A stretch of 7,386 nucleotides of DNA from the NCBI GenBank assembly GCA_025363795.1, contig JANYLE010000212.1:1-7386 (forward strand), given 5' to 3'. The translations under genes and the position numbers were made by a program. Source of the DNA: Mariniphaga sp. (lineage in GTDB: Bacteria; Bacteroidota; Bacteroidia; Bacteroidales; Prolixibacteraceae). Under the pieces are notes generated by a model. The model was not told the DNA's origin, searched no databases, and was given only the letters and a program-made list of their open reading frames with translations. Positions 1 through 6,302 of the stretch are shown here, piece after piece (the stretch's first letter is position 1; each line of letters opens with the position of its first letter).

Positions 1-348
1 ACTGAGTCCCATGAATGGTGGGTGCGATAAGTAGCCAATTAAAACGAATATCATACCCGACAATGAGAAAAATTTAACCAGTAATCCAAAAATCAGTCCC
101 AATCCAATGATGATCAATCCCCATTCATTGACAAAATTAAGCGTTTGCATCAGACCAGGCTGAATTGCTAATGATTTAAAATATCCGGATAAGAATCCCT
201 TTGAACCTGCCCAATAGCCTGACAATGAAAAATTTGAATACATCACCCTGCCAATTCCTTCATAAAGCAAAAGCCAACCTGTTGCCATCCTAAGAACAAC
301 CATTGTACTCAACTGAAGAACGCTCAATGAACTTTTCGATTTTGCCAT
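1..348 (-). CDS. DoxX family membrane protein (3' end outside window)
   Basis: The frame is open from an ATG at 346-348 to the left edge, giving the first 116 residues of a longer protein. There is a short polar N-terminus (MAKSKSSLSV), a first membrane segment at about residues 14-36 containing the motif LLLYEGIGRV, a polar loop with SGYWAGSKGF, a second segment at about 70-91 (NEWGLIIIGLGLIFG) and a third from about 94 ending in YLSHPPF. This pattern matches the DoxX-type small membrane proteins common in Bacteroidota, related to the DoxD subunit of thiosulfate:quinone oxidoreductase; a fourth segment is expected beyond the edge. The biochemical role of this subgroup is not established, and the name does not imply thiosulfate oxidation. 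It starts 33 bp after the DJ-1 family gene on the same strand, so co-transcription is likely. No good ribosome binding site is visible; an AGG lies 16 bases before the ATG, which is too far to be convincing. Confidence 0.82.
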   Translation of the reverse strand, partial: MAKSKSSLSVLQLSTMVVLRMATGWLLLYEGIGRVMYSNFSLSGYWAGSKGFLSGYFKSLAIQPGLMQTLNFVNEWGLIIIGLGLIFGLLVKFFSLSGMIFVLIGYLSHPPFMGLS

Positions 349-381
349 TTACTTACTGTCGCTACCTGAATTAAATCATTT

Positions 382-930
382 TTACTCAATCAACATCGCT
401 TTTTGGAGTTGTATGGCCCGCTCCTCGCCTATCAAAATTCTAACGATCTCGAGTGAAAACTGAAGGGCGGCTCCAACACCACGTCCGGTAATAATCATGT
501 CGTCAACAATATATGGAACAGATTGTACGTCAGCTCCAATCAAATGGGTTTCATAACCAGGATAACAGACAGCTTTCTTTCCATTCAGAATTCCAAGATT
601 TCCAAATACAATTGGTCCTGCACAAATGGCAGCAAGATATTTTCCGTTTTCGTGGTATTCAGTAATTTCGGATTTTAATCCTTTGTGTTCATTCAGATTC
701 TTTGCTCCGGGCATACCACCGGGAAGGACAATCATTGTTCCTTTTGAATAATCGACTTCTTCAAACAGGAGATCGGCTTTAATCTCAATATTATGAGATC
801 CTTTTACCATCCGATTTCCAGTAACCGAAACTGAGGTTACATTGAGCCCAGCACGACGTAAAACATCGATAATTGTGACTGCTTCAGTCTCTTCAAAACC
901 TTCAGCAAGATGAATATATATCTGATTCAT
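382..930 (-). CDS. DJ-1/PfpI family protein (YajL/DJ-1-like)
   Basis: This 182-residue protein has the usual length and layout of the DJ-1 (ThiJ/YajL) branch of the DJ-1/PfpI superfamily, a cytoplasmic flavodoxin-like fold. The N-terminal AEGFEETEA motif (9-17) supplies Glu16, which aligns with DJ-1 Glu18 next to the reactive cysteine. LPGG at 69-72 matches the strand-loop forming the active-site pocket. AAICAGP at 100-106 is the nucleophile elbow with Cys103, equivalent to DJ-1 Cys106. ITGRGVGAALQFSLEIV in the C-terminal part is the family's typical closing helix. Family members have been described as redox-sensing chaperones, glyoxalases or protein/nucleotide deglycases; which applies here cannot be read from sequence, and the deglycase claim is debated for the family. 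A second cysteine (Cys122, in VCYPGYE) is present. The gene starts at ATG 54 bp after the repeat-protein gene and is followed after 33 bp by the DoxX gene, so it probably shares their transcript. Confidence 0.93.
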   Translation of the reverse strand: MNQIYIHLAEGFEETEAVTIIDVLRRAGLNVTSVSVTGNRMVKGSHNIEIKADLLFEEVDYSKGTMIVLPGGMPGAKNLNEHKGLKSEITEYHENGKYLAAICAGPIVFGNLGILNGKKAVCYPGYETHLIGADVQSVPYIVDDMIITGRGVGAALQFSLEIVRILIGEERAIQLQKAMLIE

Positions 931-984
931 AATAAACTAATTTTAAAGATTAAACTTAAATCTCCCAAATAAACAACCCTAATT

Positions 985-3900
985 TTAAAGTTTGCCTGCT
1001 CCCGCGTCAATTTTCTTCAGCTCCTCCTTTGGATAACTCTCATCAGGTTTTAATGTATTGGCTTTCAAATAATAGAAACGTGCTATTGATATATTATTTT
1101 GCTTAATTGCATCATCCCCTTTTTTGATAAAATCTTCATACGCTGCATTAATATTTCTTGATTCAGATCCATTGACAATCGATTCAATCTCCTTTAACCG
1201 TGATGAGACATAGTTGTTCTGACTAATTTCGATCGCTTTATTATAATAGAAGCGAGCCACAGGGTATTCTTTTCGATTGAACGCATCATCAGCTTTGCCG
1301 AGATTTTCCCTAAACAGTTTCTGATCCGATTCTGTTAATTTATCGGCAAATATCCGGTCAATCTCCTTTAATTGCTGCTGTGGATAGATTTCCCATTTAA
1401 GAATCTCCGAAGCGCTCCGATAATAGAATCTTGCAGAACTATAGTTCTTTGCTTTCATTTCCTCGTCACCCTTGGCAATTTTATTTTTATAGTCCTGCAT
1501 CTTTTCAGCTGTTATTCCCGAATCAATCATCTTATCGCAAGCATCCACTTTTTCGAGCGAATAGTTATCGCCCAATTTGATTTTCAAAGCTTCGCTATAA
1601 TAAAACCTGGCAACTGACCATTGCGATTTCTTAAAGTTTTCATCGGCAATCTTCAGCTTCTCCTGAAATAATTTTTCATCAACACTAAGTTTGCTATCGG
1701 CAACCATTTTTTGATCCACCGATGCCTTTGCAGCAAGAGCATCAAGGATCAACTGAATTTCTTTGATCTTTTCTGGCGGAAGTATTTCGGATGGTCTCAC
1801 CTTTTGAGCTTCCCGATAAGCTGATATCGCTTCAGAATATTGTTTCGCCGTGTAATAGGTACCTCCACGGGTCATTGCGTCGTTATACATTTGTGCATTT
1901 ATGCTTTCCTGATTCATAAAGCCTTTAACCTCCTGAATTTTGGTCTTAGGATAAGCTTCATTTGGACGAATCTCAGATGCCTTTGTGTAATTGGTTAATG
2001 CAAGATTCCAGTTCTTAGCTCTATAGCCTTCATCAGCCATCCTTACCGCATCGTTGTAAAGTTTAACCTTTGCGCTTTCCTGTTCACGGGCCAGGGCATC
2101 GGCCTGTAGCTGAGCAGCCACAATCTTTTCGATTTCGAGGATTCTGTCCGAAGGATAGGTGGCCGTTTGATCAACCGCCAGTGCTTGTTGGTAAAACTGT
2201 TTTGAATCAGTATAGTTTTTCGAAGCAAAGAACTGATCTGCTTTATCGATTGCTTCTTTATACTTTTGCGCTTTCATTGCTAATGCCTGTTTTTCTGTTT
2301 CAGATTTAGCACGGTCAAGTTCTGCTTGCTGAATAAGCCGCTCAACATTTGCTATTTTAGCGATGACGACTTCATTGCTTTTTAACGACAACGCACTTTT
2401 GAAGGAAGTAAGTGCATCCGCATACTTTTTCGTGTTGACATTGGCATCGCCTAAAGCAAGCAAACGGTCAAACTCCTGATCCTTTTTGTTTTTAGCTTCG
2501 TTCTCAAGCGCTAAAAGGTGGGTGGCATTACTGAGTTTAACCACAACTTCCTGATTGTTTGGTTTAATCGCTAATGCGCTCTTATAATTATTAATGGCTT
2601 CAGTATAATTCTTTACCGTAACATTATCATCTCCTTTCAGCACAAGGCGGTTAAACTCCTCCTCGGTTTTGGCATTGGAAGCCAGCAAATTTGCCAAAAG
2701 TCGCTCTGCTGCAGCAAGTTTTACCTTAGCAGCTTCGTCATCCGACTTAATATTTAATGCATCCGAGTAGTTGCGAATGGCTTCCGCATACTTGACCTTA
2801 ATAACATTCTCATTTCCGGAAGCGATCAACCGGTTAAATTCCTGCTCTTTTTTGAGTCTTTCAGAATCAGCTTTTGCCAATAATTGTTGCGCAGTTGCCA
2901 GCTTCGAAAGAGCAACAGAATCAGTTGGTTTTAATACCAGGGCCTCCTGGAAATTCTTAATCGCATCAGCATATTTCAAACTTTTTACATTTTCATCGCC
3001 TAAAGCCACGAGCCGATTGAACTCCGTTTCGATTTTTGATTTTTCATTATTTTGATTTGCAAGCAATTTCTCAGTTTGGGCAATTCGCGTCAACGCGATT
3101 GAATCGGCAGGTTTGATTGTCAGTGCCTCTTTAAATTGAGCTATCGCTTCGGCATATTTTGATTGATTCACTTTGTCATCACCCAAAGTGATCAAACGAT
3201 TAAATTCTGCTTCCTTTTTCGCTTTTTCATTACTCTCATTAGCCAATAATTTTTCGGCGTCAGCAATACGAGCCATTGCAATAGAATCACCAGGTTTGAT
3301 GTTAAGCGCTTCTTTAAAGCGGCTTATGGCATCAGCATATTTTGACTGATTGACATTTACGTCACCTGCCGTAATCAGTCGGTTAAATTCTGCATCAATT
3401 TTGGATTTCTCCCCTAACAAAGCGAGCTGCTTTTCGGCATTGGCCAGCCGGGCAACTGCTACCTGATCATTGGGCTTGACCTTTAATGCACCTTTAAAAT
3501 ATTGAATTGCATCGTTATACTTAAGGCTGTTAACGTTCGCATCGCCTAAGGCAATAAGCCGGTCAAACTCAGCCTGCATTTTGCTTTCACTGTCAAGACT
3601 TTTTATATCTGAAGCTAATTCTTTGAGCTTTTCCTTCACAAATTTGTCAGAAGATTTGATCTTTGAAGCTTCCGTATAAAGTTTAAATGCGGTTGTCAAA
3701 TCAGCTTTTTTCTCGAATTCGAGCGCTTCCGCCATTTTTTGATTAAATTCCTTGTCATCAATGTTTTTCAGAGCAGTACTTATCTCATCCTGAATCGCTT
3801 TATCTTCGATAAAAACATTTGAATCAAAGTTATCAAGCGTTCCATTTGGAGAATAGGATACTTTCCCAATTGGCTTACCCTCAAAACTTAACCTGGCACC

Positions 3901-4299
3901 TTCTACTTTTTTATACAATGTGATAACAATATAAAAAGGTGGAAAAATACTGTCCTTCTCCCACACATCTCGTGGAATTACTGTTGATATATTTATTTCT
4001 TTGTTATAGTAACCCTCTTTGCTGATGGCTATTTTATATTCCTTAAAATAGTTCAGATTAAGGTCAAATTTTCCAGAAGACGGAATCATCACCGTTTTCT
4101 CTATTTGTTTAGTGTCATTATTAATAAGATTTACGACAGCACCTGAAGGATCACCTTTTTCGAGTTTTACCCTGCCCGGAATCTGGAAATACCGATATTT
4201 GGCAGCACCATCAGGCACCCTTTTAGATTGACCTTCTGCCTGATAAGTAATTATAAGTGTTGAAATAACGAGAAAAATATGAAGAAAACGAAGAGCCAT
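985..4299 (-). CDS. Exported TPR-like repeat protein with N-terminal carboxypeptidase-regulatory-like domain
   Basis: The 1104-residue protein begins with a probable Sec signal peptide (hydrophobic core LHIFLVISTLIITYQA, cleavage near residues 21-24). There is no cysteine for lipidation; the only cysteine is Cys921. Residues about 38-130 resemble a carboxypeptidase-regulatory/Cna-B-like beta domain (GAVVNLIN, SGKFDLNL, YKIAISKEGYYNKEI). A possible first TPR unit spans about 185-230. Seven repeats of about 61 residues follow from 244 to 669, each opening EF(N/D)RL and containing GD..V, KY..AI..F..AL and usually KP, a TPR signature plus a long extra helix. Seven related repeats of about 58 residues run to the C-terminus. 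No OmpA, beta-propeller or type IX sorting domain is seen, so it is probably periplasmic or surface-associated, acting as a scaffold; the partner is unknown. The CRD-plus-TPR combination recalls PorE of type IX secretion, but this protein lacks PorE's other domains. The ATG has no clear ribosome binding site; a candidate promoter lies 55 bp upstream. Confidence 0.88.
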   Translation of the reverse strand: MALRFLHIFLVISTLIITYQAEGQSKRVPDGAAKYRYFQIPGRVKLEKGDPSGAVVNLINNDTKQIEKTVMIPSSGKFDLNLNYFKEYKIAISKEGYYNKEINISTVIPRDVWEKDSIFPPFYIVITLYKKVEGARLSFEGKPIGKVSYSPNGTLDNFDSNVFIEDKAIQDEISTALKNIDDKEFNQKMAEALEFEKKADLTTAFKLYTEASKIKSSDKFVKEKLKELASDIKSLDSESKMQAEFDRLIALGDANVNSLKYNDAIQYFKGALKVKPNDQVAVARLANAEKQLALLGEKSKIDAEFNRLITAGDVNVNQSKYADAISRFKEALNIKPGDSIAMARIADAEKLLANESNEKAKKEAEFNRLITLGDDKVNQSKYAEAIAQFKEALTIKPADSIALTRIAQTEKLLANQNNEKSKIETEFNRLVALGDENVKSLKYADAIKNFQEALVLKPTDSVALSKLATAQQLLAKADSERLKKEQEFNRLIASGNENVIKVKYAEAIRNYSDALNIKSDDEAAKVKLAAAERLLANLLASNAKTEEEFNRLVLKGDDNVTVKNYTEAINNYKSALAIKPNNQEVVVKLSNATHLLALENEAKNKKDQEFDRLLALGDANVNTKKYADALTSFKSALSLKSNEVVIAKIANVERLIQQAELDRAKSETEKQALAMKAQKYKEAIDKADQFFASKNYTDSKQFYQQALAVDQTATYPSDRILEIEKIVAAQLQADALAREQESAKVKLYNDAVRMADEGYRAKNWNLALTNYTKASEIRPNEAYPKTKIQEVKGFMNQESINAQMYNDAMTRGGTYYTAKQYSEAISAYREAQKVRPSEILPPEKIKEIQLILDALAAKASVDQKMVADSKLSVDEKLFQEKLKIADENFKKSQWSVARFYYSEALKIKLGDNYSLEKVDACDKMIDSGITAEKMQDYKNKIAKGDEEMKAKNYSSARFYYRSASEILKWEIYPQQQLKEIDRIFADKLTESDQKLFRENLGKADDAFNRKEYPVARFYYNKAIEISQNNYVSSRLKEIESIVNGSESRNINAAYEDFIKKGDDAIKQNNISIARFYYLKANTLKPDESYPKEELKKIDAGAGKL
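988..2265 (-). repeat. Seven C-terminal TPR-like coding repeats, the last four with ARFYY
   Basis: Aligned by the aromatic residue that opens each unit, these repeats begin near residues 680, 748, 805, 878, 937, 996 and 1054. Spacing is 68, 57, 73, 59, 59 and 58 residues. Each unit has an opening K(L/M)(Y/F)-type motif, a central acidic or glycine-containing helix, and a K.Y..A...Y..A helix followed by a P-containing turn and K(L/I)KEI-like helix. The last four carry ARFYY at residues 897-901, 956-960, 1015-1019 and 1073-1077. They are a different subfamily from the 61-residue repeats of the central region. Confidence 0.85.
2293..3570 (-). repeat. Seven tandem coding repeats of about 183 bp (61 residues)
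   Basis: Within the repeat protein the motif EF(N/D)RL begins at residues 244, 304, 365, 426, 487, 548 and 609, so the spacing is 60 once and then 61 five times. Each unit holds one TPR-like helix pair (GD..V...KYA.AI..FK.AL.IKP) followed by a long charged helix ending in a Lys/Glu/Asn-rich linker. Units 2 and 3 are the most alike, about 44 of 61 residues identical by eye; the others differ more. At DNA level the copies are clearly diverged, which points to old duplication with the protein period kept. Confidence 0.9.
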
Positions 4300-4353
4300 A
4301 CAACGGTGATTTGAGCAAACTTTTAAAACTAAACCTATATCTTATCCCAGTAA

Positions 4354-4384
4354 CAAAAATACCATTTTAAAGATACAAATCAAT
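4354..4384 (-). promoter_or_regulatory. Candidate Bacteroidota-type promoter for the repeat-protein gene
   Basis: Read on the minus strand, TATTTTTG (4361 to 4354) matches the Bacteroidota -7 consensus TAnnTTTG at every fixed position. Nineteen bases upstream is ATTG (4384 to 4381), one mismatch from the -33 element TTTG. Transcription would begin roughly at 4345-4350, leaving a leader of about 50 bases before the ATG at 4299. The match is short and the region is AT-rich, so a chance occurrence is possible. Confidence 0.45.
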
Positions 4385-4400
4385 GGTTATGGTTAAATAT

Positions 4401-4483
4401 ACCAGAATCCTGCTACTCAAAAACGAAGTGCACCAGAATTATAAAACTTTGGTATAATGGAACGTTACATTAATACGAAGTGC
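4401..4483. repeat. Short direct repeats in the 217-bp intergenic region
   Basis: ACGAAGTGC occurs at 4423-4431 and 4475-4483, 52 bp apart, and ACCAGAAT occurs at 4401-4408 and 4432-4439, 31 bp apart. They lie just upstream of the candidate promoter for the repeat-protein gene, where a regulator could bind. The 52-bp spacing is close to five helical turns, but in AT-rich DNA short repeats can be fortuitous. Apart from these and the candidate promoter, nothing was found in 4300-4516. Confidence 0.4.
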
Positions 4484-4516
4484 TTTTTATTTTAAATATT
4501 TCTCAAAAGACTGACC

Positions 4517-6277
4517 TTATGGCGCCTTCGTAATCACTGAATCGCTCAGATCAGGATGATTTAATCTGCTCTTTTGGGCACCGTAACTAAAATAAAGGAT
4601 AAGGCCAATTACAAGCCAGATGCCAAAACGCATCCAATTAGTGATCCCTAACTCACTCATTAAATATAAATTAGTAACCAGACCCAGCACTGGAATCAAG
4701 GACCATTCGCGCCAAATAGCATAAAATGTAACGATTACGGAAATGAGTATGAAGAAGGAATAGGGAATCACCCTATCCGAATGAATGAAACTTGCCAAGG
4801 CACTTATAGAAAAAAATTGGTCAGAGAAAAAATTCACGCCTGATAAAGAGAAAATCATCAGGAGCAACAACCAGACAGGTAATAGAAAATACCTGCTGTT
4901 CAGATATGGAACCTTGAATCCCTTTTCCTTTTCAACCCGTTTACCCAGAGGATTTAAAACTAAAATTCCACCCGAAACCAGGATAAAAGCGAATAAGGTG
5001 CCGATACTTGTCAGATCTGTTACTTCGGTAAGGTTCATGAAAAGCGCCGGAACAGCAACCAGAATACCTGTAACAATTGTTGAAAATGCAGGAGTACGGT
5101 ATTTAGGATGAATCTTACCAAAAACTTTTGGAAGTAAACCATCTCTGCTCATGCTCATCCATATACGGGGTTGTCCAAGTTGAAATACCAACATTACACT
5201 TGCCATTGCGATCACCGCGCTTATTGCAATTACTCCTGATAACTGATCGAGATTAATCCGGTGAAAAACAAATGCTAATGGATCGCTGACACCCAGTTCC
5301 GCTGAAGAAACCATCCCTGTAAGCACCAAACTTACTGCGACATAAAGCACTGTAGTTATGAGTAATGCCCAAAACATTGAAATGGGAATATCCCGACGGG
5401 GGTTTTTGCATTCTTCAGCAGTAGTTGAAATGGCATCAAACCCGATATAGGCAAAGAAAACTCCTGAGACGCCTTTCAGCACGCCGGTTATCCCGTTTGG
5501 GGCAAAAGGATGCCAGTTTTCAGGGTTCACATAAAATGCGCCAACCCCGATTACCAGAAGCAGTATACCGATTTTTAGCAAAACCATGATATTGTTGGCC
5601 ACCTTGGATTCACGAATTCCCACGTAGCAGATCCAGGTTATCAGCACAACAATTCCTAATGCCGGAATATCGGCAATGATCCGAAAATTACCAATTTGAG
5701 GAGCAAACATCCAGGCGTTGTAAGCATCCTGAAGGGCAAAACTCAGATTGTTGAACAGCACCCCATCTTTCAAGGCCAATACAGCCTGATGATAACCTCG
5801 TAAAGCGGAGACATAATCAGTAGTCAAGTATTGAGGAATGTGAATACCTAAACCATCAAATAGACCGGTAAAATAGCCAGACCATGAAATTGCCACAGCA
5901 ATATTTCCGATTGCGTATTCCATGATCAGGTCCCAACCAATAATCCAGGCAACTAACTCACCGAAGCTTGCATAAGCATAGGTATAAGCACTCCCACTGA
6001 TAGGAATTGAAGAAGCAAATTCAGCGTAACACATTGCAGAGAGGCCACATGCAAAAGCTGTAAAAACAAATAACAAAGACACTGCTGGTCCTCCGCTGGC
6101 AGCAGCATTACCGATTGTACTGAATATCCCGGCACCGACAATGGCTGCCACACCTAAGGCGGTAAGGTCTACAACGCTTAGGTTTCGCTTCATTTTATCC
6201 CCCCGCTCGGAAATAATTTCGGCCTCGCGAAGAATATGAGGAACAGTCTTTTTGCGAAATAAATTTGAAAAATTCAA
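4517..6277 (-). CDS. APC-superfamily amino acid permease (cationic amino acid transporter/YfnA type)
   Basis: This is an inner-membrane amino acid transporter of 586 residues with about 14 predicted membrane segments. VGAGIFSTIG (47-56) is the unwound segment of TM1 that binds the substrate backbone in this superfamily. CYAEFASSIPISGSAYTY (83-100) and FAYIGFDAISTTAEE (275-289, TM6) are characteristic of the CAT/YfnA group, as is MSRDGLLP (376-383). The fold suggests proton-coupled uptake, but the substrate is not determined by sequence; cationic or small neutral amino acids are both possible. The start is TTG at 6275-6277: no in-frame ATG lies between it and the upstream TAA, and the resulting N-terminus (NLFRKK) resembles that of YfnA-type permeases. 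An in-frame ATG at codon 29 (6191-6193) is the alternative. The loop between TM3 and TM4 (about 150-200) is longer than in YfnA. The gene follows the efflux channel gene by 25 bp, so it may be read from that transcript. Confidence 0.93.
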   Translation of the reverse strand: MNFSNLFRKKTVPHILREAEIISERGDKMKRNLSVVDLTALGVAAIVGAGIFSTIGNAAASGGPAVSLLFVFTAFACGLSAMCYAEFASSIPISGSAYTYAYASFGELVAWIIGWDLIMEYAIGNIAVAISWSGYFTGLFDGLGIHIPQYLTTDYVSALRGYHQAVLALKDGVLFNNLSFALQDAYNAWMFAPQIGNFRIIADIPALGIVVLITWICYVGIRESKVANNIMVLLKIGILLLVIGVGAFYVNPENWHPFAPNGITGVLKGVSGVFFAYIGFDAISTTAEECKNPRRDIPISMFWALLITTVLYVAVSLVLTGMVSSAELGVSDPLAFVFHRINLDQLSGVIAISAVIAMASVMLVFQLGQPRIWMSMSRDGLLPKVFGKIHPKYRTPAFSTIVTGILVAVPALFMNLTEVTDLTSIGTLFAFILVSGGILVLNPLGKRVEKEKGFKVPYLNSRYFLLPVWLLLLMIFSLSGVNFFSDQFFSISALASFIHSDRVIPYSFFILISVIVTFYAIWREWSLIPVLGLVTNLYLMSELGITNWMRFGIWLVIGLILYFSYGAQKSRLNHPDLSDSVITKAP

Positions 6278-6302
6278 TAATCCAACTATTTTATATTAAC
6301 AA

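Noticed and set aside
966..973. A -7-like TTTATTTG (minus strand) before the DJ-1 family gene.
   Set aside because: One consensus base is wrong and no -33 TTTG is found at the expected distance; read-through from the repeat-protein gene is simpler.
1372..3055. Several open frames of 60-95 codons on the plus strand and in another minus frame inside the repeat-protein gene.
   Set aside because: They overlap a long, clearly coding frame, have no recognisable domain, and arise from its repetitive composition.
2293..3570. CRISPR-like or mobile repeat array because of the 183-bp period.
   Set aside because: The period is protein-level repeat structure in one reading frame; DNA copies are diverged and there are no short identical repeats with unique spacers.
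4438..4458. Possible terminator hairpin ATTATA/TATAAT after the permease gene.
   Set aside because: The stem is six AT pairs with a nine-base loop and no proper U-tract, too weak to support.
4785..5111. Plus-strand open frame of 108 codons opposite the permease gene.
   Set aside because: It is antisense to conserved permease sequence and its translation resembles no family.
5953..6153. Minus-strand open frame of 66 codons inside the permease gene.
   Set aside because: It is a shifted frame over conserved TM1-TM3 coding sequence; no sign of a frameshift in the permease.
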